Below are positions 1-7,913 of a stretch of 11,181 nt of DNA, piece by piece. A program made the position numbers and the translations under genes. The notes under the pieces were generated by a model. The model was not told where the DNA came from. It did no database searches and saw nothing but the letters and a program-made list of their open reading frames with translations. The number at the start of each line of letters is the position of its first letter. Position 1 is the stretch's first letter. Origin of the DNA: JBBTIS01 sp038059855 (GTDB taxonomy: Bacteria; Elusimicrobiota; Elusimicrobia; JACQPE01); NCBI GenBank assembly GCA_964357255.1, contig CAYHKQ010000075.1:1-11181 (forward strand), read 5' to 3'.

Positions 1-36
1 GATGAGCGGTGTAACTCAGGATGAGCGGTGTAACTT
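1..36. repeat. Tandem direct repeat at window edge (19-bp period)
   Basis: The motif GATGAGCGGTGTAACT occurs at 1-16 and again at 20-35, separated by three bases, giving a 19-bp period. More copies could lie to the left of the window. Closely spaced direct repeats like this are found near the ends of some insertion sequences (for example transposase-binding repeats of IS21-type elements) and in operators. No transposase is visible, so its nature is open. Confidence 0.6.
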
Positions 37-80
37 CAAATGGCTAAAGAAATTCTAAATAAGTCCTGTTTTTTCTTGGG

Positions 81-109
81 CCCAAAGTCCTAAGCTAATT
101 TGGGACTTT
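81..109. other. Small hairpin (inverted repeat)
   Basis: AAAGTCC at 84-90 is the reverse complement of GGACTTT at 103-109, giving a 7-bp stem with a 12-nt loop. An alternative stem pairs CCCAAA (81-86) with TTTGGG (99-104). There is no clean T-run directly after it, so it is not a convincing rho-independent terminator. It lies just upstream of the possible -35 box and could be a weak terminator of an unseen upstream gene or a regulatory site. Confidence 0.3.
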
Positions 110-110
110 A

Positions 111-152
111 GTTGTTGACAACTATTTATTTTTTTGTGTAATTGAGTATAGT
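111..152 (+). promoter_or_regulatory. Possible promoter of the S8 protease gene
   Basis: A perfect sigma-70 -35 hexamer TTGACA lies at 115-120, followed by a very T-rich stretch. No good -10 box sits at the ideal 17-bp spacing. The best -10-like string is TATAGT at 147-152, but that spacing (26 bp) is too long. The -35 box overlaps a short inverted repeat (GTTGT at 111-115 and ACAAC at 118-122) that might be an operator. The assignment rests mainly on the -35 hexamer and the position about 100 bp upstream of the gene. Confidence 0.3.
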
Positions 153-218
153 GCGGACAGGGGGTCACGGGTCCGATTGAAAAACACCAATTAAGCCCGC
201 GCCAAAAAGGGGGAATCT

Positions 219-1532
219 ATGCGAAAAACACTCGTTATGTTCGCCGCGTTGCTAGCGTTGGGCATCCTTGCCCGGAACTTATCCGCCGCCTCTACCGAAG
301 AGATAGCCTTAAGCCGGGTTCCGAAACAAAAAATCATCGTCTTCGGCGACAAGTCTAATCTCAGTTGGATTGCCAAAGAAGCCCTCATCCGCCAGGCAGG
401 CGGTGAATTCGTTCGGCAGTTAGATCTGATCAACGGCGTCGTCGCCTATTTCCCGCGAGGCGTCAAAATTAAATTAGAATCCATGCCGAGCGTAGCTCTC
501 GTCGCGGACGATGGTTATGCCTTCATGATCGGCGCGTCCGATCCAAAGCCCGGCCCTCAACCCAAAGGTCAAGAAATCCCCTACGGCATCGAGCGCGTTA
601 ACGCGCCCCAGACCTGGGCCAAGACTCAAGGAAAAGGAATCAGGGTCTGTATCGTTGATTCCGGAGTTAACGTTACTCATCCGGACCTGGCCGCCAATAT
701 CGTGGGCGGCGTCAACCATGTAGACACGGCCAATGCCGCAAATTTTAATGACGAGTTGGGGCATGGAACCCATGTCAACGGCACTATCGCCGCCTTGAAT
801 AACGAAATTGGCGTGGTTGGAGTGGCTCCCGCGGCCTCGCTTTACCAAAGTAAGGTCTTTGGAGCGTCGGGATCCACCGCATGGTCCACAGTAATCGCCG
901 GAATTGGCGCCTGCGTGACGAGCGGCTCCAATATCGTAAGCATGAGCCTGGGGGGGCGAGAGAACAATCCCGCCCTTCATCTGGCGGTGCAAAAAGCCTA
1001 TCAAGCAGGGCTCGTAATCGTCGCCGCGGCAGGCAATGACTACGGCAAACCGGTCAGTTTTCCCGGCGCTTATCCCGAAGCAATCGGGGTGACAGCCAGC
1101 AACAGCGATAATGCTCTGGCCAGATTCTCCAGCAAAGGGCCGGAGGTGGATGTCATCGCGCCGGGGGAGAATGTTCTGTCAACCTACCTCAACGGCGGCT
1201 ATACCACCTTGTCCGGCACTTCAATGGCAACTCCTCATGTAAGCGGTGTCATAGCCCTTATCTGGAGCGCCCATCGCGCGCTCACCAACGTCGAACTCAA
1301 GAACCTTCTCGAACAAACAGCCAAAAACATCGGCCTTCCGCCCGAGGCGCAGGGAAAAGGACTGGTAGATGCCGCGGCCGCTATCATGAAAATCTCCCCT
1401 GAGCCTGCGTCAAAGCCCCTGGCAATTACCGAATATTCGTTCGGGTCAAAAATAAAAAAATCCCGAAGAAACTGGCAGTCTGCGCCAACCCAAGCCATCG
1501 GAGTCAATCTGATCAAAACCTTCGGCAATTAA
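219..1532 (+). CDS. Secreted subtilisin-like serine protease (peptidase family S8)
   Basis: This is an exported subtilase of 437 residues that would hydrolyse proteins or peptides outside the cytoplasm. The N-terminus is a Sec signal peptide (residues 1 to about 23: basic RK, a hydrophobic stretch, then LSA-A). Residues 30-105 look like an I9-type inhibitory propeptide, and the catalytic domain runs from about 120 to 392. The triad is complete: Asp147 in IVDSG, His182 in GHGTHV and Ser335 in GTSMATPH. The oxyanion Asn273 is in AAAGN. The length is normal for a small secreted subtilase. The tail after about residue 395 is short and basic (KIKKSRR), with no recognisable sorting domain. The start is supported by a Shine-Dalgarno-like AAGGGGGA at 207-214. 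The gene is followed by 79 bp before the HEAT gene. Whether it works with the downstream polysaccharide-like operon is unknown. The family call is firm; the substrate is not known. Confidence 0.95.
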   Translation: MRKTLVMFAALLALGILARNLSAASTEEIALSRVPKQKIIVFGDKSNLSWIAKEALIRQAGGEFVRQLDLINGVVAYFPRGVKIKLESMPSVALVADDGYAFMIGASDPKPGPQPKGQEIPYGIERVNAPQTWAKTQGKGIRVCIVDSGVNVTHPDLAANIVGGVNHVDTANAANFNDELGHGTHVNGTIAALNNEIGVVGVAPAASLYQSKVFGASGSTAWSTVIAGIGACVTSGSNIVSMSLGGRENNPALHLAVQKAYQAGLVIVAAAGNDYGKPVSFPGAYPEAIGVTASNSDNALARFSSKGPEVDVIAPGENVLSTYLNGGYTTLSGTSMATPHVSGVIALIWSAHRALTNVELKNLLEQTAKNIGLPPEAQGKGLVDAAAAIMKISPEPASKPLAITEYSFGSKIKKSRRNWQSAPTQAIGVNLIKTFGN

Positions 1533-1595
1533 ATAAGAAAACCGAAACCCTTTCTTTTTTTTCGTCCTTTGACCGTGGCGCGCGGCTCCTGCGGC

Positions 1596-1604
1596 TGTTA
1601 GAAT
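1596..1604 (+). promoter_or_regulatory. Extended -10 element directly upstream of the HEAT gene
   Basis: TGTTAGAAT at 1596-1604 fits an extended -10 promoter (TGn plus TAGAAT, 5 of 6 matches to TATAAT). Transcription would be expected to start near 1611, which is at or one base before the ATG at 1612. There is no Shine-Dalgarno sequence between them, so the mRNA may be leaderless. A -35-like TTGACC lies at 1569-1574, but its 24-bp spacing is too long for a normal pairing. Confidence 0.4.
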
Positions 1605-1611
1605 CTTGGTA

Positions 1612-4600
1612 ATGCAGACATTGCTCTGGGTAGCCGTAGCCGCCCTTTGTGGAGCGATCCTTGCCGGGATCGCGATTGTTGCGTCGCTTAAAATTCTTGA
1701 CTTTTGGCGACAGTCAAAGCTAAATAAAACCAAAAAGGCCTGCCACGAAGCGCTCTCGCGCCTCATTCAAAATCCCAAAGACGCGGTTTCGGCCGCCACT
1801 CAACTTCACAAATCCTTTCCGGAGGACATCATCCAAACTCTTCTTGAAAAAGAACTGCAAAAATTTCCGGAACATTGCCAAGCCTTGGCGCAGGCCTACG
1901 AACAATTGGGCTTCTTAAGAAAACTCCTCGCTCAACTCTCAGACGACCCCAAATGGGTCAACCGCGCCACGGCCGCCCAGCGCCTGGGCGAATTAGGGCA
2001 CCCCAACGCCGCCTTGCCCCTGATCAGCGTCCTTCAAAATCCCAATGAAGAGCGAGAGGTTAAAAACGCCGCTATTCGGGCCCTGGGCGCCATTAAAGAT
2101 CAACGCGCCATCCCTTTTTTGATTGAAGGCCTAGGCTCCTCGGAGCCAGGCGCCGGTCAACCCCTCGCGGACGTCCTAACCGGCTTTGGCGCCCCAGCCA
2201 GCTATCCCCTAATTGAAGCCTTGTCTCATTCTTCCAACGACTCCCAACGAACCTGGGCGGCCCATATCCTGGGACGACTAAACGCGCCGCACGCCGCAAG
2301 CGCTTTAATTGGCGCGCTCAAGGACCGCTCTGATTCCTGCCGCCAAGCCGCGGCGGAGGCATTGGGCCAAATCAACGCCCTTGAGGCCCTGCGCCATCTT
2401 CAAGAGGCCCTACTCTTTGATCCGGCGCCCGGCGTTCGTGAAAGCGCGGCCAAAGCCCTGGGCATGATCGCCGATGACGCCGCTATTCGGGCGTTAAGAG
2501 CGAGCCTCTCATTCGTGGACGAAGAAACACGAAAACGCGCGATCGAAGCCTTAGTCGGGATGGGGGAAAAGTCTCTTGGGCTGTTTCTAGAAATTCTCGA
2601 TCATGGCGATCCCGTGCTAAAAAATCAAGCCGCGGCAAGCCTGGAGCGTTTGGGCTATTCGGCGCGCCTGATTGAAAACCTGGCGACTCCAGCCGAATCG
2701 GACGAAGCCGCGGCGCGACTCCTTCAAATCGGACAGGCCGGCGTCATTGAAACGCTGGCGCGATCCACAAAACACCCTGATTCTGTAATCCGAATCGCCG
2801 TCGCTAAAATTTTTTTGGAACTCAAAAATCCAAAAAGCCTTGAAACCTTGCTTGAAATGGCCGCCAATGAAACCGTTGACGAGGCGCGATGGCTTGGGGC
2901 GGAAGCATTGACCAGGCTCGGCGAAGAAAAATCCCTGCCGGTTATTCTAATAAACCTCAAAGCATCCAGCCCTAAACGGGCTAAAATTTTAGAAGCCTTA
3001 AAATTCTTCAGCCCTAAAGCCCTGTCCTCGGTGTCAGCCGAGTTGGCCTCCTTGACCAGCGATACGAATCTCGACGTCCGTTGCGCCGCGACCCGACTAA
3101 TGGGGCATATCCCGTCTCTCCTTGCCCAGGAAGCCCTCGTTCATTGCCTGCGCGACGGCGAACCCCAAATCCGCCTTGAAGCGGCGTCAGCATTGGGCCG
3201 TCACAGCGGCCTACCGGATCAATCCCAATCGGAACCTGTGATTAAAAGCCTCGTCGGCGCTCTAGACGACCCAAAGCCGGAGGTTCGAATTGCGGCGGTG
3301 CGGTCCCTGGGCGCATACGCCAGGCCCGAAGCGTTCCTGCCGTTAGTTAAAGCATTCGGCAGGGCTGATGAGTCTTATCGCGATGATATTGCCTCAGCTA
3401 TAGCTAAAATTAACCGCGAAGTTATCTTCGCCTCTCTTGAACAATTATCCGCGGTTGAGCACCCCAAGGCAAAAGCCGGCGTGGCCTGGACCATGGGCAT
3501 CCTGGCGGACCAGCGCGGGTTTTCCCTATTGCTACGCTTTCTCGAGGATCAAGAACCTATCGTCCGCGCCGCGGCTGCCGGCGGTTTAGGCCAATTCCGC
3601 AGTCCCGAAATCGTCAATTTGCTCATCCCCTACCTGTGCGATCCCAATGAACGCGTACGCGCCGCCGTTGTTAATGCCATTGGAAAAAGCAATCATTCCA
3701 AAGCGGCCGGCTTGCTCTACGCGCTCCTGAACGATCCTGACGGCTTCGTTCAAGGCCGCGTAGCGTTGGCGATCGGAGCCTTGGTCGGACTCCAAGCTGA
3801 ATCTGACCGGCAAGAGGCTAAAACCAGACTGCATGAACTTAAAAACCGCCAAGCCGACAACCTTTCCCTCCGGGCCGCGTGCTTAATAGCGCTAGGATTT
3901 CTTCAAGACCGGTCGAGCTTTGCCGAATGTCTCGAGGCTCTGCACAATCCTTCATTGTCCGCGATCATGAAGGGCTTGTTCAAGTCCCTGCCTCTTGATT
4001 TAACGGAACGTTTTTTTAAAGGCTTGTCGCTCGACATCACGGTTTATTTTGGAGCTCATGAGAGCCTGGAACAAACCTTAAGCCACTACCGCTCCCTTCT
4101 GGGCGCGAGCCGCATTCCTATCGAGCGGATTCGAGCCATCGAAGCGCTCGGCTGCCTCGGCGCCGAAAAATCACTCCCAGCCATAGAAAACGCCCAAAGC
4201 GCCGACCCCGCTCCCGAGGTTCGCGCCCAAGCGCTCAGCCTTTTAACCAAAATCCTTCCGTCTGAAAAAGCGATAGCCAAAATTCTCCAAGCTGTCCAGG
4301 ACCCCAGCGAAATCGTCCACGCGCGCTCGATCCAAATTCTTAAGGAACTCAGCCCGAAAACCATCGAGGAATCGCGCGAACAACTCCTGAGCCTGCTCGG
4401 CCACGCGGACCCCTCGCTTCGTGAAACTGCGGCCGGACTACTGGCTCACGCTTTTAAAAACGATTGGAAAAAAATCGCCGCCTTGCTGGGTCCCGGCACG
4501 CCGCGCCATCAGACCATCGGTCTGTTATCCACGCTGGGGCAAATCGCCGCGGCTCAATCCGCAAAAATCTTTTTGGAACACCTCGGCTCGCCTGATCACG

Positions 4601-5295
4601 AAATTCGATCAACGTCCGCGCGATGGGCGGCCGCCATGGGCCTGCTGGCGAAAAAGGATTTACTGCCCTACCTTGACGACCCCCAAGAAGCGGTGCGCCT
4701 GGCCGTGGTCAAAGGATTGGGCCTTCAATTGGACAGCGAAATTTTGGACTCCTTGGCCGGCCGGATAGAAGACCCGTCCTTTCGCGTGCGCGCGCACATC
4801 GCCGCGGCGCTTGCGAACAAAAAACTGGCCGGCGATGAAAGGCCTGTCCAAATCCTTAAAACGCTCCTCGGCGACCGGCATTGCGAGGTTCAGGCTCAAA
4901 GCCTGGTCTCGCTCTGGCGCCTTGGCGTGGAAAATACAGCCCAGCAAGCTCAAGAAATCCTCGGCCCCTTAAGCTCCCAGGTCAAAGAAGAATTCAGCGA
5001 AAGGCTCGAACAACAGGGTTTTATCCTGGAAATTTCAGGGCTTCTGGGTAGCGGCCATGACCCTGCCAAACGCCGGCAGGCGATCAAATTTCTAAGCGCC
5101 CTGGGCGCGCGCCGCTACAAAACAACCCTGCTTAAAGCGCTCGATGACCCTGACGCGCAAGTGCGCGTAGAGGCGATTGGCGCGCTGGCTACACTAAAAG
5201 ACAAAGAAATTCAAGAGGCGATTGCCGCGCTGGCTCAAGACCCCTGCGAAAGCGTTCGCACCGCAGTGGGCTGGACCAAACTGCAATTGCCATAG
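1612..5295 (+). CDS. Membrane-anchored giant HEAT-repeat protein
   Basis: The product has about 1227 residues. One hydrophobic helix (about 4-28) is followed by basic residues (WRQSKLNKTKK), which predicts N-outside/C-inside topology with the bulk in the cytoplasm. From about residue 115 to the C-terminus the protein is almost entirely short alpha-helical HEAT/PBS-lyase-type repeats of about 30 residues. The recurring pattern is D-P-x-x-x-V-R-x-A-A-A-x-A-L-G, for example VRESAAKALG and VRAAVVNAIG. Such solenoids act as protein-binding scaffolds; I see no catalytic motif. It is the first gene of an operon, with the glycosyltransferase starting 9 bp after its stop, so a scaffolding or regulatory role for that enzyme is a reasonable inference. 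I chose ATG 1612. A TTG at 1606 in the same frame would add two residues, but neither start has a Shine-Dalgarno sequence. The repeat class is firm; the role is unknown. Confidence 0.88.
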   Translation: MQTLLWVAVAALCGAILAGIAIVASLKILDFWRQSKLNKTKKACHEALSRLIQNPKDAVSAATQLHKSFPEDIIQTLLEKELQKFPEHCQALAQAYEQLGFLRKLLAQLSDDPKWVNRATAAQRLGELGHPNAALPLISVLQNPNEEREVKNAAIRALGAIKDQRAIPFLIEGLGSSEPGAGQPLADVLTGFGAPASYPLIEALSHSSNDSQRTWAAHILGRLNAPHAASALIGALKDRSDSCRQAAAEALGQINALEALRHLQEALLFDPAPGVRESAAKALGMIADDAAIRALRASLSFVDEETRKRAIEALVGMGEKSLGLFLEILDHGDPVLKNQAAASLERLGYSARLIENLATPAESDEAAARLLQIGQAGVIETLARSTKHPDSVIRIAVAKIFLELKNPKSLETLLEMAANETVDEARWLGAEALTRLGEEKSLPVILINLKASSPKRAKILEALKFFSPKALSSVSAELASLTSDTNLDVRCAATRLMGHIPSLLAQEALVHCLRDGEPQIRLEAASALGRHSGLPDQSQSEPVIKSLVGALDDPKPEVRIAAVRSLGAYARPEAFLPLVKAFGRADESYRDDIASAIAKINREVIFASLEQLSAVEHPKAKAGVAWTMGILADQRGFSLLLRFLEDQEPIVRAAAAGGLGQFRSPEIVNLLIPYLCDPNERVRAAVVNAIGKSNHSKAAGLLYALLNDPDGFVQGRVALAIGALVGLQAESDRQEAKTRLHELKNRQADNLSLRAACLIALGFLQDRSSFAECLEALHNPSLSAIMKGLFKSLPLDLTERFFKGLSLDITVYFGAHESLEQTLSHYRSLLGASRIPIERIRAIEALGCLGAEKSLPAIENAQSADPAPEVRAQALSLLTKILPSEKAIAKILQAVQDPSEIVHARSIQILKELSPKTIEESREQLLSLLGHADPSLRETAAGLLAHAFKNDWKKIAALLGPGTPRHQTIGLLSTLGQIAAAQSAKIFLEHLGSPDHEIRSTSARWAAAMGLLAKKDLLPYLDDPQEAVRLAVVKGLGLQLDSEILDSLAGRIEDPSFRVRAHIAAALANKKLAGDERPVQILKTLLGDRHCEVQAQSLVSLWRLGVENTAQQAQEILGPLSSQVKEEFSERLEQQGFILEISGLLGSGHDPAKRRQAIKFLSALGARRYKTTLLKALDDPDAQVRVEAIGALATLKDKEIQEAIAALAQDPCESVRTAVGWTKLQLP

Positions 5296-5304
5296 CGCGC
5301 CTCC

Positions 5305-6792
5305 ATGGAAACCGTTATCCGAATCTGGGAAGGCGTGGTCCTAATCTATTTTTTAGCTTACAACGCCATCAATTTTTTTCTCTTGGGCGTGGCTTGGGTC
5401 AAGGTCCGCCATTATCTTAATCTCAAATCATTTCTCAATCTCGACAATCTCTACCGCTCGCCATTAACGCCCGCCATTACGCTGATCGTGCCGGCCTTTA
5501 ACGAAGAGGAGACTATCGTGGAAAATATCCGCTCGCTTTCGCGCCTTCGCTACCCGCGTTTTGAAATCATCGTCGTCAACGACGGCTCCACCGATAAAAC
5601 GGTGGAGGAATTAATCCGGGCCTTCGGATTCATCCGCAGGGATTTCGGCTACGCGCCCAAAATCCCCACGGCCCGCATCCGAGGGTTTTACGAAGCCTCC
5701 ATTGCCGGGGGCGCCGCGCGCCTGGCGCTCATTGACAAAGAAAATGACGGAAAAGCCGACGCGCTCAATGCAGGCATCAACGCCGCCCGCTCGGATTATG
5801 TCTGCACCATGGACGCGGATTCCTTGATGGACCGGGACACATTGTTGCAAGTCATGCAACCCCTGATCATGAATCCGGATAAAATTTTCTGCTGTGGAGG
5901 CCAAGTCGGCATCGCCAACGGTTGCTCCGTTAACGACGGCCAAATTACCAGCTACGCTCTGCCGCGAGGATGGCTGGCCATGCTCCAAGTAGTCGAATAC
6001 ATGCGCTCCTTCACCGCCGGCCGCACCGCGCTGGCCGAACTTAATTCCCTGGTTATTCTTTCCGGCGTCTTTGCCGTGTTCCATCGCGGCCTGATCATGG
6101 ACGTGGGCGGATTTCTGACGCGGCGCTTAAAATCAAAAATCGCGCAGGAATACACCCTGAGCCGGGAGACAGTTTGCGAGGACATGGAAATCATCGTGCG
6201 TCTTCATCGCTATGTGCGCGAAAAAAAAATTCCGATGCGTCTGCTGTTCCTGCCCTACCCCATCACCTGGTCTCAGGCGCCTGAAAAAATCCTCGACTTT
6301 GGCCGGCAAAGGAACCGATGGTATCGCGGGCTGGCCCAGGTTCTTTGGATTCATAAGGCCATGTTGTTTAATCCCGCCTATGGTTCCATTGGCCTGTTCG
6401 GCCTGCCCTACCAGTTCCTTTTTGAATTTCTCGGCCCCATCATTGAAGCCACCAGCTATGTTTCCCTGCCGCTCCTCTATTTGGCCGGAGCCATTAAAAA
6501 AGAAATTCTGATTCTTTTTCTTGTCGTATCGCTCTTGGCCGGAATGTTCTTGTCCATTTTCGCGGTCCTTCTTGGACTCTGGAGCGAAACCAGGGTCCAG
6601 GGAAAAAGCGCGGAACCATTGTTTAGGTATCAAGGCGCGGCCTCCATAGTTCGGCTGATTTTCTTCGCCGCCTTAACCATGATAGGATACCGGCAAATTC
6701 AACTGGCATTCCAGATCAAAGGCCTGATAGACTTCTTAAGGGGCGAGCAAGGATGGCAGAAATTCCGCCGGGAAAAATTTCAGGCGACATGA
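5305..6792 (+). CDS. Processive-type family 2 glycosyltransferase (polysaccharide synthase-like, integral membrane)
   Basis: This is a 495-residue GT2 of the cellulose synthase/PgaC (IcaA) type. It is predicted to polymerise a beta-linked polysaccharide from nucleotide-sugar at the inner membrane and thread it outward. The N-terminal helix spans about 11-33. The cytoplasmic GT-A domain carries VPAFNEE (62-68), VNDGSTD (91-97), DGKADALN (148-155), DAD as the DxD metal site (170-172), ED at 292-293 as the likely catalytic base, and QRNRW (335-339), the QxxRW signature of processive enzymes. C-terminal membrane segments lie at about 365-395, 400-426 and 447-463. There is no PilZ domain, so direct c-di-GMP control of the kind seen in BcsA is not evident. 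There is no clear Shine-Dalgarno; the start 9 bp after the HEAT stop suggests translational coupling. Its stop overlaps the next gene's start (ATGA at 6789-6792). The sugar cannot be told from sequence. Confidence 0.93.
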   Translation: METVIRIWEGVVLIYFLAYNAINFFLLGVAWVKVRHYLNLKSFLNLDNLYRSPLTPAITLIVPAFNEEETIVENIRSLSRLRYPRFEIIVVNDGSTDKTVEELIRAFGFIRRDFGYAPKIPTARIRGFYEASIAGGAARLALIDKENDGKADALNAGINAARSDYVCTMDADSLMDRDTLLQVMQPLIMNPDKIFCCGGQVGIANGCSVNDGQITSYALPRGWLAMLQVVEYMRSFTAGRTALAELNSLVILSGVFAVFHRGLIMDVGGFLTRRLKSKIAQEYTLSRETVCEDMEIIVRLHRYVREKKIPMRLLFLPYPITWSQAPEKILDFGRQRNRWYRGLAQVLWIHKAMLFNPAYGSIGLFGLPYQFLFEFLGPIIEATSYVSLPLLYLAGAIKKEILILFLVVSLLAGMFLSIFAVLLGLWSETRVQGKSAEPLFRYQGAASIVRLIFFAALTMIGYRQIQLAFQIKGLIDFLRGEQGWQKFRREKFQAT

Positions 6793-7903
6793 AAAAAGAA
6801 AGCCGCCAAGGCTCTTGGGAGGGTTTTCATTCCTTGGCCTCCTTGGCCTCCTTGGCCTCCTTGGCCTCCTTGGCCTCCTTGGCCTNNNNNNNNNNNNNNN
6901 NNNNNNNNNNNNNNNNNNNNNNNNNNNNNNNNNNNNNNNNNNNNNNNNNNNNNNNNNNNNNNNNNNNNNNNNNNNNNNNNNNNNNTCCTTGGCCTCCTTG
7001 GCCTCCTTGGCCTCCTTGGCCTCCTTGGCCTCCTTGGCCTTTCTGGCCTCTTTCGCCTTACCCCTCGTGGCGGGCGAATACACCCCTCAAATTGAACGCC
7101 AACAAAAAATTTTAAGAGAAGATCCCTCCAATCTGGACGCCGCCTATGAGCTCGGCAACTATCTCGCCTGGGACGGCCGTTACGCCGAAGCGCTGGGCGC
7201 CTACCAATCAATCGTAGAGAAGGAACCCAAATATATCGAAGCCGAAGTTGGCATCGCCCGCGTTGAGTCATGGATGGGGCGACAGGAATCAGCCAGGCAA
7301 AAATATGAAGTCGTCCTAAAAAAAGACCCTAAAAATTACGAAGCTTATCAAGGCTTGGGCTCCCTGGCGCTCTGGACGAACGACTTTGCCCGGAGCATTG
7401 AATACTTTAATCAGGCCCTGGCTCTTAACGCAAAAGATATCGTTTCGCACAAAGGAATCGGCCGGGCTTATCTCGCTCTGGGGGACCGCCGCCGCGCCGA
7501 CTTGCATTTTACCCAGGCTCAAATCCTGGAACTCCGGCAAATGAACCCCGGCTGGGCCATAGGCGCTCTCGCGACAGTTGCGGCGGTTGCCCTGCTCTTG
7601 GCCGCGGCGCTTCGCCATTGGAGACGCCGCCGTTGGGCGTTTATCTTAAGACTTGAACTCGAACTTCTGCGCCGCACGATCGAGCTCTATCACCAGCGAA
7701 ACGGCAAATTTCCTCTGGCCCCGGAACAGCTCTTGCGAGAAAAAAGAAAACCCCTATTCGGCCAGAACGGCGAACAGCCTTATCTCGTCTGGCGCCGGGC
7801 GCTCGTTAAGGGCTCTATCACGGACCCTTTCGGCCACCGCTACTGGTACAACGCCGACAATGGCGCTATCAATACAACAACAACGCCCTATGAAAATTGG
7901 TAA
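6789..7903 (+). CDS. TPR protein with Ser-Leu-Ala-repeat export signal, membrane helix and GspG-like C-terminal domain (interrupted by assembly gap)
   Basis: The start is ATG 6789, overlapping the glycosyltransferase stop as ATGA, with MKKE at the N-terminus. The start region reads into a Ser-Leu-Ala repeat (6831-6885), then a 100-N gap, then more Ser-Leu-Ala repeats and FLASFALPLVAG (to about 7074). This looks like an oversized signal peptide or signal anchor. The two sides are out of frame only because 100 N is a placeholder. About four TPR units follow (7085-7535), for example LGNYLAWDGRYAEALGAY, probably in the periplasm. A transmembrane helix (7551-7615) is followed by RHWRRRRW, which puts the C-terminus in the cytoplasm. 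The last part (7640-7903) resembles type II secretion pseudopilin GspG without its N-terminal pilin helix: a helix with IELYHQRNGKFP, then DPFGHRYWYNADNG. It is the third gene of the operon and may bridge the synthase to the outer membrane. Domain calls are good; the function is inferred. Confidence 0.82.
6831..7048 (+). repeat. 9-bp minisatellite TCCTTGGCC (encodes Ser-Leu-Ala), split by the assembly gap
   Basis: Six exact copies of TCCTTGGCC lie at 6831-6884, with the first base of a seventh at 6885. Six more exact copies lie at 6986-7039, and a diverged copy TTTCTGGCC follows at 7040-7048. The unit is a multiple of three, so copy-number change would not shift the reading frame but would lengthen or shorten the hydrophobic export segment of the TPR protein. 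An uninterrupted array would need a true gap length of 8 plus a multiple of 9. Confidence 0.97.
6886..6985. other. Assembly gap (100 N)
   Basis: Exactly 100 Ns is a conventional placeholder for a gap of unknown length. It sits inside the 9-bp repeat array, so the assembler probably failed on the repeat. The real number of repeats, and hence the length of the encoded hydrophobic segment, is unknown. A wrong scaffold join between two separate loci carrying the same repeat cannot be excluded from this sequence. Confidence 0.98.
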
Positions 7904-7913
7904 CCATTATGGA

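Noticed and set aside
474..1004. 176-codon minus-strand open frame inside the protease gene
   Set aside because: It lies opposite a gene with complete catalytic motifs, has low-complexity antisense composition and shows no recognisable domain.
1533..1611. Terminator between protease and HEAT gene (T-run near 1550-1562)
   Set aside because: The T-run is not preceded by a GC-rich stem, so a rho-independent terminator is not supported.
4421..4768. 115-codon plus-strand frame inside the HEAT gene
   Set aside because: It is out of frame with a continuous repeat protein and its translation is rich in Trp, Arg and Pro, as expected of a shifted frame.
5611..6633. Minus-strand open frames (157 and 166 codons) inside the glycosyltransferase gene
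   Set aside because: They are antisense to a well-supported GT2 with all its motifs and resemble no family; they are typical shadows in GC-rich coding DNA.
6831..7048. CRISPR array or REP cluster
   Set aside because: The units are 9 bp, directly adjacent and without spacers, so this is a minisatellite and not a CRISPR array.
6736..7271. Long open frames on both strands through the repeat and gap (Ala-Lys-Glu, Pro-Arg-Arg, Gly-Gln-Gly, Pro-Trp-Pro and Leu-Gly-Leu repeats)
   Set aside because: A 9-bp repeat without stops is open in all six frames. Only the Ser-Leu-Ala frame joins an ATGA-coupled start to the TPR domain, so the rest are shadows.
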